Positions 54,701 to 64,000 of a stretch of 64,000 bases of DNA are shown here, piece after piece (positions within the stretch are counted from its first letter, which is position 1; every line of letters starts with the position of its first letter). The notes beneath the pieces are model-generated. The model searched no databases. It was not told where the DNA came from and saw nothing but the letters and a program-made list of their open reading frames with translations. The translations under genes were made by a program, and so were the position numbers. The DNA lies in assembly GCA_905147135.1 (NCBI GenBank), contig LR990048.1, forward strand, positions 13,190,563 to 13,254,562, given 5' to 3'. The stretch comes from Blastobasis lacticolella. Taxonomy: Eukaryota > Arthropoda > Insecta > Lepidoptera > Blastobasidae.

Positions 54701-57700
54701 ACCACCCTCGCCGTTGCAGGTAGCCAAATACAAGGAGGTGTACCTGACAGTGACGGCGGAAGCGAATAAGATCGACTTAGCGCTGGCGGAAAGGTTCCGC
54801 GAACGGCCCAGCGACTACGCGCCCACCGCCGAGGCCTTGCCCGTCGATATGCCTTCAGGTAATGCCTACTGGTTGGTTGTGCTTTCACGAACGAGGGATC
54901 AGGGTCCACCTTGGGCATCATCCAGGATTTGGCAGATCAGGTAATTATTGTGAAGCGACTGCCATCTGACCTTCGTGACCCTGCTACCTATGGGAACTTG
55001 CATCATGGTTACACATTAAGTCGCCTGAATGTGCAGGTTTCATCACGATGTCTTCCCTCACCATAAGAGATAAAAGCATAGGTTAGTGTTCAACTAACGT
55101 ACATAATACAACTCTGAAAAGAATCATTGGTACATGACGGCAGTCGGATTCGAACTCAGTAAGTACCTCTTGCTTGCGAGTCGGATACCTTTACCACTAG
55201 ACCACCGACGCTCCTGTTAAGTAATATCCTGTAGAATAGTCTTAAATCGTGACTGGAACATAGATACGCTCGTTATTGTCTTTGATATCCTTAGGCAGTA
55301 CGTCTATTTAGTCTAGTATATCCTTGTAGACTAGCGCCAGTCTCTAGGCTAAAGCCGCCTATCGTTACGTATATCCCTGTGTCAGTTACACGCAGGCGCG
55401 GATCCAGGATTTGGTTGAGGGGGGGGCAGAAGTCAAAATATATAGGTATCTCCTAATTATAGGTATTTTTTACTACAGCGAGTGCCCTGAGTAAAAAAAA
55501 ATTGCCTTTATAGTGGGGTGAACATAAATGAATGAGCGAGCGGAGCAAACTCGGAAATTTTAGGTTTTAAAAGTCGATCGAGCTTGACATTTTTTACGTG
55601 TAATAAATGAGCGAGCGGAGTGAGCTCGTAATTTGTGATATTTTGGATTATAAAAACTTGAGGTGATCATTAAATTAATAAGCGAGTGAAGCGAACTTGC
55701 TATTTTAGATATTTTTAGTCTTAACAGCAATGGCTGATCCTCACAATAGTAATTTTAGGAAATCAATGAACGAGTAACCGCAACGAGCTAGGTGAATGAT
55801 AAGAAAAGTATTTGAAACCTATGAATAAGCGAGCAAAGCGACCTCGAAATTTTTGACATTTTGGATCGAAATTTTAGATATTTGGGGTCCAATGGGTGAT
55901 GTTTACAAAAGTAACTTAGATAAATGAATGAGCGACTGCAACGAGCTTGGTGAAAGGTAACAAAAGTAACTGAAACCTATAATTGAGCGAGCGAAGCGAG
56001 CTCGATATTTTTGATACTTTAGGTCTTAAAAGCTGGGGTGAGCAATGAATTGTTGAGCGAGCGAAGCGAGCTCCAAATTTTTGACGTTTTAGCTTAGGTG
56101 CTGTGATGATGTGTGATGCTGATCGTAATAAAAGACAATAAAACAAATTGAAATTATTGAATGAGCAATCAGAGCGCGCACGAATATTTTAACATTATGG
56201 TTCTTAAAAGCTGGGGTGATTGTTAAATTAATATTTGAGCTCGTAGCGAGCTCGAAATTTTAGGTTTTGTAATATTGGTGAATAGTATGACAAAACTGAT
56301 GGTAATAAATGAGCGAGCGACGCAAACTCGAAATTTTTTACATATCTGTTCTAAAAAGTTGAAGTGATCGATAAAATCAATAAAAAAATTGAGCAAGCGC
56401 AGCGAGCTTTGAATTTTTGGCCTTATGTCTCATAAAATTGTCGGCGATTGTGAGTCAGAGTCGAGGCTGAGGGGGGAGGCAATTGCACCCATTGGCCTCC
56501 CCCTGGATTCGCGCCTGGTTACACGTGTAAAAGATTCGTAATAATTCGATTTTTCATAGACATCTAAGTAGTTTTTTATATTAACACCTACAATTAAAAT
56601 AGTGCACATTTTTAACAAGATTAGAACTCATAATGTTTTAAACTATCGCTATATTTTAATGATATGTTCTGGATTACCTACCTCGTACCTTTGTTTACGA
56701 ATAGCCCGATATTTCGACGCAGTTGCATGCATCATGGTCACGCGACGACTTTGGACGATGTAAGTTATATAGCGATAAAGCGGCCATGATGCTCAGCTGC
56801 GTCGAAATATCTGGCTACTCGTAAACAAAGGTATAACCTGCGTCACAAACGAAGAGACTTGTCAAATGGCAGTGGAGGGGATTTCGCGCAGGTAATCGTA
56901 TGCAGCGCAAGTCGAGCCACGTGACCCGCCAAGTCTCTTCTTATTTGACATTATATTAGCTATACGCGGTAGGATACCCGGAACCTTTAAAATGAGAGTT
57001 TAGAACTCGTTCACTATCCGATAAAACGATAAAATCCAATTCACATCCGCATACAGCGTTCAAATGCCCGAAATGCGGCTGCGACATGGTGGCGCGGCAG
57101 AAGCGCAGCAACGCGGACGAACACTACATCGGCTGCATGTCCTTCCCCAACTGCAAGAACGCGCTCTGGCTGCCCTCCTTGGTGAAGAGCCTGCAGATAC
57201 TGCCCGATGCTTGTCCAACGGTAAGATAGATTTACCCAATTAACAGATAAGTAGTACATAAATCTTTAACAAATTACTAAACCGATTTTAAAGAAACAAA
57301 GCTAAGACGTATCTCGATTCTGTTTTTAAAATAAAATAAAAAAACATTTTTTTATACTACTAAGGTGGCAAACAAGCTTGCGGCCCGCCTGATGGTAAGC
57401 AGTCACCGCAGCCTATGGACGCCCGAGTCGTGCCGTCGAGACTCTGTCAGCACGCCCCACCAGAGGGCGCACTCCCACTTCCGTTTTCTTCGTCATGAGT
57501 CCGTACTATTGACCACATGAGTCCGTACTAATGACCGCATCCGTCACGGCCGTCCTGCTATACACACGTCCTCAGTCATTGCCGACCCTGTAAAAACCTT
57601 TTCAAAAAGATTTAATAGTTGCTTATAAAAAGCCCTTATCCAAGTATTTTATATATAACAAGCGTTATCTTTGCCGACAATTGTATAGGTAGTTTTACCT

Positions 57701-60700
57701 ACACAAATTTATTTCAGTGCGGACCTAACTTCAAAAAAATAAAATTCGAATGGAGAAACAACTCGATCAGCCACATATACCCATCCCCTTACGTCGGCTG
57801 CGTCGGCGGCTGCGACCCGACGCTCATGGAATACCTCAGCATCAACCCAGCTAACGTTAGAAACCAACCAAATAGACCACAAACCACACAAAGCACCAAC
57901 AGAAACCCTCCAGAACCTACTAGACCACGAAGTGCCCTCAACAGGCAAAACACTGTCCCTAACGCTGCTCCTACGGCACCCATAGCCAACACTGAACAAA
58001 GGCGAAGCAGTCACCCGACAACGAATTTTGTACCTCCAGCCCCAGTGAATAGGACTCAAAATAGAAATGTGGGGCAGGCAATGCCCAATCCGTGGAGTAT
58101 GGCGTCGAATTCCAATAGGATGCCAAATCCTACAGGCGATGCAGACGATAACAATGTCATGTGCACGTGCAATAAGACCGCGATTTTGCTAACAGTGCGG
58201 AAACAGACCGCCAATTTTGGTAAGCGATGTTTTGATTTTAATTGTTTGCTCGCACAACAATTTTAAAACCACACGTATAACCCGCGTCACGAAAGAAGAG
58301 ATTTGTCAAATGGCAGTGGAGAGGATATGCAGCGGAAGTCGAACCACGTGACCCGCCAAGTCTCTTCTTATTTGACACTAGCTATAATTGTTATTTGAAT
58401 ATGTTAATAACTATTCGTGTGCCAAAATATTAATATTTTATTATTAGATAACGGCATGAGTTATATCAAAGTAGCAGTGTCACGGCTTTAAACATAATGC
58501 CAATTGTCATGGCTGAAATAGTATCCTACCCAGTCACACGACACAATGCTAAAAAAAATTAATGTATATTTTTTCAGGTAAAAAATTCTATAAGTGCCCA
58601 CTTGGCAAAGACAACGGGGGCTGCGATTTCTTCCTTTGGGCACCGGAAAATACCGAGACTGTGCCAAACGCGGACACTCCGCCTCCTTCCAACCCCTCTT
58701 GGGGTAATTCCAACTGGGGTAACTCGAACCCCAGTTGGGATACCGGCAGTGGCGACAGTAGCAACACTGCGACTAGGGGTTGGGGTCTGACACCAAGTTC
58801 CTCGAGGGACAGCTTCCCTCCAAACGATGACAATGTCATGTGCAACTGTGGTGTACCATGTAAAAGGTATGTATTTCTTTTATACTTTTTACACTAGTCA
58901 GGTATTTCACCAGACTCACGAAGATGGAGCATGCCTGTCTAGAAACAGTGTATTCACTCTAGCCTTGCAGGAGTCCAGGTGATACTGTTCGGGGAACACA
59001 CTAGCAGGCAAAGCGTTCTGCTCCTTAGCTGTACGCATTAGAAAGGTCGTGCGGAATGCTGATATATCTACATACGGATGGAACGCCCACCCGCCTCTTG
59101 TGCCCAGAAGGCGGAAAGAATAAGAAGTTATAGCAGAATCTTACCAATATTGCTAATAAGACGGTATCATCGTCATCACATATGGCTTCTGGTAGGACCG
59201 CTTTCCTGCTCTTTCTTTACTTGTCCGATCTTTGGCATCCTCATGTCGTAAGCTGTTAGCCCTCGCATCCGACTCGGAGATGTCAAACCATCGCTTTTGT
59301 CTCCCGCGGAACTTCTTTACTGATACCGTCACTTACCACATCCCTAAATGTTTTCTTTTAATGTAATACGCCAGACAAACAGGCAAGCGAGCTGCCTGAT
59401 GGACAGCGGTCACCGCCACATATGGACATCAGCAATACTAAGGGCGCTACCAATGCGTTGCCCGCCTCTAAGATACCTCTTGAACGATCCCATGTCATAG
59501 TCCAAAAGAAACACTGTGGCTGGATGCTCATTCCACATCCGAATCGTACGAGCGTGTTTTTAATAGACTTCTACTATCATCTTGGCGTTGTGCTCTCGCG
59601 CACGAGGGCCCGGGGTCCGCCTTGACCATGATCCAGGATTTGGCAGATCCGGTGATTACAGTGGAACGACTGCCATATGACCTCCATGACCCTGCTACCA
59701 GGGGAACCTAAGCAGATTGGATCATGGTTACACATTCAGTCACGATGTTATCCCTCACCGTATGAGTGACTTCTACTATTTCAGATTAATAGTCCAAAAA
59801 GAGGGCGCTAACAAGGGGCGTCCCTTTTACGGCTGCCCGAAGGACATGAGCGCACGCTGCCAGTTTTTCCAGTGGGCGGATGAAGCGCCCAGTGCAGGTA
59901 TGCTACGATTTTGTTATTTTATTATCGACCGATTAAAAATTCGTATTCGACTTCGTATGAGGTATTAGGACCCTTTTACACGGGGACAGTCCAGTAAGTC
60001 CTCAAACCAGTGATCCAATCTGTACATTGTTCTACTGGACTGGCTCGCCTATTGGCCTAGTGTTTATTATAGCAGTTTCAATTTTATATATTTTATTCAT
60101 CCTCTTCCCGAAGGAGCTACCAACTTTAGGTAGGCTGCAACTTTGTTCACGTAAAATTCGATAATTTGTGGAGTGAAAAAGTCCCCTGCACCCGTAATAT
60201 GATAGGCTATATCACGCGCGAGAAAGCTAACTCTAAACCAAAGTCGCGGTCCAGAAAGAAATTAGTACATTGTCCTGTTACTACCTGTCTCTGTTGCTTG
60301 CTCCCGCGTAAATATATTTGCATCACTCTCGCGCATTCAAGGACGCGGCTCTGCGAGCGTGATGCAAGGCGACTAATGTTATAGACTCAAAACATCTAGT
60401 CTCCGTAGGCTGGAAAATGGACAGCAGCGTTTTCCATTGTTATATTTATAACACTGCGATCTCCAACTCGCCTGCCATGCGTGGAGATTATGGCAGAAAC
60501 TTCCACTTTCTTGGGAGAGGCCCTTAGTCCAGCAGTGGACTGTTATGGGCTGTGATGATGATGTCGCGGGAGCCACATAGACAGGTAGTAAAAGCTCAAT
60601 GTACTAATTTCTTTCCGGTCCGCGACTTAGGGTTATCTAGCTCTTTCGATTTGAATTGGGGTAACTGATAAAAACTTATCTTGCGCGACAGAGTCCGTCG

Positions 60701-61325
60701 TGCTAGGCAGGCAGGTTGCCATCTGTCTTCTTGCGAAATTTCTATACCTGGTCAGCGGTTTTGATTGATTGGTTGGCCGTGTGGTGACCGGCAGAATAGA
60801 ATTGCACCAACCTCTTAGACCTCGTAAAAGGCAACTAATGTCGTAGGCCAGATAATGGGCAGTCACGTTTTCTGTATGTAGTTGAAACCCGCCTGCCAAA
60901 TATCTGACTGATGTGGAGGAGGCTAAAGTCCAGCAGTAGACTGTTGATGGATGTGGAGTTCGTGTCATAAACGATCGTATTCCATGTTTACTTTTGCATT
61001 GCTAGCACTGCTATCTCTTTCATTTTTGTATTGAGAGAAGGAAACAAACGCTCTCTCGCGGGCACACTTGTGCTAGCTGTACTATTTAGATTACTTGTCA
61101 TGAAATATCGTGTTCCATGTCACAGAGTGGGGCGCTAGCGGTGGCGGTAGCGGTAGCGGTACCGGTCGTGGGCGGGGCCGGGGCCGCGGGCGGGGCGGGG
61201 GCCGCGGGGCGGGCGGGGCGGTTGGCCGCGCCGGGGCCGCCGGGGCAGGTTCCCGCCGCTGCGGACTCTGCAAGCAGGAGGGACACACACGGAACCGCTG
61301 CCCGAATAGAGATGATAACCTGTGA
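48783..61325 (+). CDS. Top3alpha: DNA topoisomerase 3-alpha (type IA), fifteen exons
   Basis: Exons: 48783-48965, 49055-49264, 49371-49623, 49760-49930, 50023-50198, 51712-51994, 52848-53059, 53481-53592, 53897-54126, 54720-54858, 57057-57220, 57718-58219, 58578-58866, 59785-59897, 61126-61325; in phase, 1,078 residues. It passes single DNA strands through a transient 5'-phosphotyrosyl break; with BLM/RMI1 it dissolves double Holliday junctions, and its mitochondrial form decatenates mtDNA. Seen: Toprim start VAEKNDAAK; DCDREGEN (149-156); catalytic Tyr363 in ISYPRTET; PPIHPTK; EADLIALMEKHGIGTDATHADHI; a C4 zinc motif (Cys660/663/683/689); two GRF zinc fingers (about 860-900 and 967-1008); a Gly/Arg-rich stretch; and a CCHC knuckle (1058-1071). 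The first 34 residues are basic and presequence-like; Met35 (ATG 48885, A at -3) would start the nuclear form. Confidence 0.97.
50312..50457. mobile_element. TTAA-flanked MITE (piggyBac-like) in Top3a intron 5
   Basis: The left end TTAACACTTTCGCTGCATC faces a right end whose complement is TTAACACTTGCTATG. The homologous sequence at 62628-62790 shares CACTTTCGCTGC and TGCGCACGACTCAT. Confidence 0.6.
50770..51515 (+). mobile_element. Non-autonomous Helitron-like element in Top3a intron 5
   Basis: The 5' end is TCTACACTAATATTATAAGA and GGAAAG. The 3' end is GCGAAGCCGGGGCGGGCCGC followed by CTAGT, the lepidopteran Helitron terminus. There are no Rep or helicase codons; the short hydrophobic ORF at 51133-51321 is not supported as a gene. 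Confidence 0.75.
54872..55217 (-). mobile_element. SINE-A, full length, in Top3a intron 10
   Basis: It runs from the tail complement (TTGTGCTTTCACGAACGAGG, CATCATCCAGGATTTGGCAG) to the head (GCTTGCGAGTCGGATACC, CCACCGACGCTCC). It begins only about 14 nt after the exon 10 donor. Confidence 0.87.
55393..56517. mobile_element. Non-autonomous hAT-like transposon in Top3a intron 10
   Basis: The ends are 16-bp inverted repeats, CAGGCGCGGATCCAGG (55393-55408) and its complement with one mismatch at 56502-56517. They are flanked by a perfect 8-bp direct duplication GTTACACG (55385-55392 and 56518-56525). CAG...CTG ends and 8-bp duplications are hAT hallmarks. The interior codes for nothing; it is almost entirely a degenerate tandem array. 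Confidence 0.85.
55525..56415. repeat. Degenerate tandem array inside the hAT-like element
   Basis: About twelve copies of a unit of roughly 55-110 bp. The best-kept core is GAGCGAGCGAAGCGAGCTCG followed by AAATTTTTGA-like and GTCTTAAAAGCTGGGGTGA-like stretches. Core positions are near 55533, 55608, 55680, 55768, 55826, 55929, 55985, 56054, 56164, 56236, 56309 and 56390. The unit spacing is irregular, so copies have gained and lost bases since they arose. Confidence 0.85.
56686..56833. repeat. Foldback element with about 50-bp arms in Top3a intron 10
   Basis: The left arm 56686-56736 (ACCTTTGTTTACGAATAGCC, GATATTTCGACGCAG) is the near-exact complement of 56784-56833, with a 47-nt loop and only a few mismatches. 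Confidence 0.85.
56834..56952 (+). mobile_element. MITE with AAGAGACTTG inverted ends, copy 1
   Basis: GCGTCACAAACGAAGAGACT, GTCAAATGGCAGTGGAGG, CCACGTGACCCGCCAAGTCT, CTTCTTATTTGAC. Its ends GAAGAGACTTG and CAAGTCTCTTC are inverted. It abuts the foldback element. Confidence 0.75.
58273..58378 (+). mobile_element. MITE with AAGAGACTTG inverted ends, copy 2
   Basis: Closely matches 56834-56952 (GCGTCACGAAAGAAGAGATT, CCACGTGACCCGCCAAGTCT) in the same orientation, two introns further along Top3a. Confidence 0.75.
58910..59500. mobile_element. Retroelement fragments in Top3a intron 13
   Basis: 58920-59115 (AGATGGAGCATGCCTGTCTA, GAAACAGTGTATTCACTCTA) and 59375-59470 (CAGGCAAGCGAGCTGCCTGA, CCAATGCGTTGCCCGCCTC) are common lepidopteran retroelement pieces. 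No coding capacity. Confidence 0.55.
59577..59768 (-). mobile_element. SINE-A 3' fragment in Top3a intron 13
   Basis: TTGTGCTCTCGCGCACGAGG, CATGATCCAGGATTTGGCAG and AACCTAAGCAGATTGGATC. It ends about 17 nt before exon 14 (59785). Confidence 0.85.
60368..60565 (+). mobile_element. SINE-B, 5'-truncated, in Top3a intron 14
   Basis: GGCGACTAATGTTATAGACT, CCATGCGTGGAGATTATGGC and CCAGCAGTGGACTGTTATGG with GATGATGAT. Confidence 0.82.
60773..60955 (+). mobile_element. SINE-B, decayed, in Top3a intron 14
   Basis: TTGGCCGTGTGGTGACCGGC, AGGCAACTAATGTCGTAGGC and GTCCAGCAGTAGACTGTTG with internal gaps. Confidence 0.7.
60998..61076. mobile_element. Partial MITE, relative of 44036-44180
   Basis: Shares TATTGAGAGAAGGAAACAAA and GCACACTTGTGCTAGC with the longer copy. 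It ends about 50 nt before Top3a exon 15. Confidence 0.65.
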
Positions 61326-61334
61326 TTAGTTGAA

Positions 61335-61340
61335 AATAAA
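61335..61340 (+). terminator. Poly(A) signal of Top3a
   Basis: AATAAA only 10 nt past the stop codon, giving a very short 3' UTR. Confidence 0.6.
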
Positions 61341-61344
61341 GCTA

Positions 61345-62340
61345 CGAGTGCCTTTTAGTTTCTAAGCAAGCAACATGCTTAAGTCTCATTTTATATTATA
61401 AATTAGTACTTACGTTATAAGCGCGATTTATATAGTGCACGTAAGATTTGCCTGTTATTGGCTTTACATTTATGTAAATTGTTATTGTCACTATAGTTTA
61501 AGAGCATTCTTAAAAAAATTAAAATCTGTTGGCAAATTAAATAAATAAATAAAAACATGGAGTTCTTCAAAGAAGGGGTGAAAACTTTTTTACGAGGTCG
61601 AGGACTCGAGGTATTGCAAACGTCCATAGGCTGCGGTGACTGCTTACCATCATGCAGGCTGTAAGCTTGTTTGCCACCTTAGTGGTATAAAAATATGCGG
61701 GCAATATTTTTAGTGCAATAAAGCCGAGCCACATATTTCATTAAAAACATTTCCCATTTACAAGCTCGTAAAATTGAGCTCCTAGGAGCTAAAATGTATG
61801 GATGGAATCATACAGCGATAGTTCGACTGAAAACCCTAAACTCATAAAATACATAACTGTGTATGGTTGCGAATTATATTGTAAATTACAACTTTTGTAA
61901 CTTTATATTGTTAAAAATGTGATATAATTAGTTAATAGATAGTAATTCAACATATTAACACATTTTCCATGTAAGATTAAAACGAATAAATGAAATATAA
62001 TTTCATAAATTGTAAATACCAATGTTACCTTGTTGAATAAGTAAAACTATTTTCTTATTTAATTAAGTGTCTATTTAATTGCTAATCCTAAAACTTTTAT
62101 CCCTAATTCCGTATCTTATGTTATGGTTATTATCGATAAATCAAAGCCTATACCACAATACAGTATTTCTATCTACCTATACTCTGTTAAATATTTCCTT
62201 AATATATTGACAAAAGAGACAACTTTTTGTAGCCTACCAATGGAAGTATCTTTACAATAGTCGTGTTTTATTACGATCACGTCAATAATTCCTAGGCTAG
62301 GTACTATACGCGAGGTTATAACACAAGTTGCTTAACTGAA
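61345..62340. other. Intergenic between convergent Top3a and Cby
   Basis: AT-rich. The fragment at 61620-61690 (TAGGCTGCGGTGACTGCTTA, GCTTGTTTGCCACCTTAG) is the complement of the repeat at 57360-57425. No gene. Confidence 0.5.
62267..62272 (-). terminator. Probable poly(A) signal of Cby
   Basis: TTTATT on the plus strand (AATAAA on the minus), 73 nt after the Chibby stop. Confidence 0.5.
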
Positions 62341-62344
62341 TAGA

Positions 62345-63335
62345 CTACCACTTGTGTTTTTTACTCTTCTGTTTCAAGGAGCCTAAGCTCTGAGCCCTCT
62401 GTATCTCTGCCTGTTCTGCTTCCACAGTCTTGTCCGTCATCATGTCCAGAAGTATCTCGAATTTCAGTCGCAACATGTTGTTTTCTTCCTCAAGCTGTTC
62501 CAGCTCACGTTTCAGCCTAATATTTTCTTTGTGGGCGGCGCCTGCTTTACCCGAAGCTTTATGAAAGAAAACAAATTTTTTATGTAATTAACAAGAGGTG
62601 ACGAATAGGTTTTATTGGCGAACAAAATATTTTTCACTTTCGCTGCGGCTGACTCAACAATTGCGTCGAAATCCGCGCTACGCGTGTGCGCACGACTCAT
62701 CTAGTCGGTCCATTTAATAAGCGCGCTAAGATACTTAACACTGCTGTAGCCTCTCTGGTATTTAAGTTAGCGTATGTTGACGTATGAGGACTGTAAATTA
62801 TCAGCCTTTGATGTCTGGAGTGGGGGGGACTGACCACCCGACGTGGCTTACTACGAAAGCTATCAATCAGAGAAAAGTAAACGTGCCCTCCGAAGAACGA
62901 AGCACCTGATGATCGTATGATCTGGACGTAGATGATTCGAAAATACCCTTGATATAGGGCAGGGATGGCAAACCTATCGCAGAAATATCGCAGCAAGCCA
63001 TTAATTTCGGTAATCTATGTACCTATAAACCTCGTATAGGGCCTCGAGTGGGATTCAAACTTGGGTTGTTGCGCATTGCGCTTACAAGGAGGTCGCTCTC
63101 GCCACTCCACCACGGCGAAGTAATAGATATATTACTGCTTCATTTACGTACCTGGAATCCACTGGCCATCGTCAAACGACACTTCGAAGTCCCCTAGTTT
63201 TATTTTCATTGGCCCCACATCTAAAGATAACTCTTTCGCTGCATAGTCACTGCCAAATTCATTCTTTATCACAGAGGTATCCTGGCGTCGCACCGGTATG
63301 CTTCTAGGGGCGAATTTGTTACTAAATAAAGGCAT
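62345..63335 (-). CDS. Cby: Chibby (Cby) coiled-coil protein, two exons
   Basis: Exons on the minus strand: 63335-63152 and 62556-62345, joining in phase to 131 residues, the normal Chibby size. Chibby binds beta-catenin/Armadillo C-terminally and antagonises Wnt signalling in vertebrates; it also works at the ciliary transition zone and basal body, the main role in flies. Seen: the family start MPLFSNKFAPR, the block DFEVSFDDGQWIP, and then a leucine-rich coiled coil with LEEENNMLRLKFEILLDMM, followed by a Lys-rich tail ending KSKKHKW. The start was chosen at MPLF because the family begins there, although the reading frame stays open to 63455. The single intron holds a MITE-like insertion. 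It converges on TOP3A. Confidence 0.95.
62628..62790. mobile_element. MITE relative in the Cby intron
   Basis: TTTTCACTTTCGCTGCGGCT, GTGTGCGCACGACTCATCTA and AACACTGCTGTAGCCTC match 50312-50457 in order. Confidence 0.6.
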
Positions 63336-63455
63336 ATTTATCACGGTATCTATATTTTCTTTTATCCTTATAGTGATCCGTAAAAATAACATAGGAAAAT
63401 GAAAGTTTAACAGAGACATGAATGTTTTCAAAACAAACGGTCGCCATGGTAACAA

Positions 63456-63835
63456 ACGTCACAACAAATCACAAGGTTTTTCTCGAGGCGCTACGTTGGA
63501 ATGTTTAAAGAGAACGAATAAGCATTCATAAATAGTTTTAACCTAACCAAAGAGATTATCGTCATGCATATTTGGGTGCTCGGAATCCCATCGGTCCAAA
63601 CACTATGTTAAATTACGCTCGTAACATATTTCTATGATTCAGCCGTCGTCAACGAAACCGCTATTTCAATGGTTTCGATTCGCTGTAAGCCGATAGCTGC
63701 TAAGATGCTCGCATGTTTGATCGCCAAATAACAGTTGCATTGTTAGGCTCTGCCCAATTGACCGAAATGAAAAAGGGAATTTTTAAAATTTTTAGCCCTG
63801 TAGATATGTACGCTATATTTAGCTATTTATAATAT
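63456..63835. other. Upstream region of Cby
   Basis: No ORF or named repeat; it likely includes the Cby promoter. No TATA box is obvious. Confidence 0.4.
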
Positions 63836-63945
63836 GACTAGTTGGCCCGCCGCGACTTCTTTCATGTGTTGTCCTACCCCTACCCTACATCTACTCTACC
63901 CCTACCTCCCTTTTTCTTTACCACTTGTAGAAACCACCCCTGAAT
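63836..63945 (-). mobile_element. Family D element, partial
   Basis: ACTAGTTGGCCCGCCGCGAC, then CTACCCCTACC-type repeats and CTTTTTCTTTACCACTTG; complement of the family D 3' half, cut off. Confidence 0.65.
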
Positions 63946-64000
63946 TATAGCGAACAAAACAAAAAAGAATTATCAGTCCTGCCGTTGCCAAGTTTTATCG

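Noticed and set aside
57709..58059. 116-codon minus-strand ORF
   Set aside because: Antisense shadow of Top3a exon 12.
61091..61288. Pro/Arg/Ala-rich minus-strand ORFs
   Set aside because: Antisense of the Gly/Arg repeat in Top3a exon 15; GC-rich repeats lack stops in most frames.

Overview
This is nuclear DNA from an insect, most likely a moth or butterfly. The coding genes are split by GT-AG introns and sit in AT-rich DNA. The window is littered with tRNA-headed SINEs ending in (GAT)n/(ATG)n tails, Helitron-like pieces ending in CTAGT, a mariner copy and MITEs, a mix typical of Lepidoptera. The species cannot be named from the sequence. No CRISPR, operon or bacterial feature is present, and no true tRNA or rRNA gene was found.

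Layout. Positions 1-23,650 hold no gene I can support. They contain SINE, Helitron and LINE relics, a 36-bp minisatellite (15,838-16,346) whose flanks look like diverged copies of each other, a second diverged local duplication (about 19.3 and 20.1 kb), and a dead mariner (21,726-22,970). Then come: an intronless acid-lipase-type gene (23,721-25,076, +); serine hydroxymethyltransferase in nine exons (25,849-33,390, +); Rab40 in four exons (35,535-40,520, +); a four-transmembrane protein in four exons (43,182-45,904, +); the mitochondrial 2'-O-methyltransferase MRM2 in three exons (47,103-48,140, -); DNA topoisomerase 3-alpha in fifteen exons (48,783-61,325, +); and Chibby in two exons (62,345-63,335, -). 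For every spliced gene the exon phases join without a break and the summed length is a multiple of three.

How the genes relate. They are not one pathway, but three themes recur. SHMT (one-carbon metabolism) and TOP3A (decatenation) each have an N-terminal presequence-like first segment followed by a well-placed internal ATG just before the conserved domain, so each gene probably makes a mitochondrial and a cytosolic/nuclear form. MRM2 and TOP3A are divergent neighbours separated by about 640 bp, so a mitochondrial rRNA methylase and a topoisomerase with a mitochondrial form may share a promoter region. TOP3A and Chibby converge at their 3' ends, as do the four-TM gene and MRM2.

The most unusual items are: a 1,125-bp hAT-like element with 16-bp terminal inverted repeats and a perfect 8-bp target duplication enclosing a degenerate tandem array (TOP3A intron 10); the minisatellite, open in several frames on both strands; a SINE lying about 15 nt from an SHMT splice acceptor; and an unassigned exon-like ORF just upstream of Rab40. 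Nothing in the window clearly amounts to a new multi-gene system.
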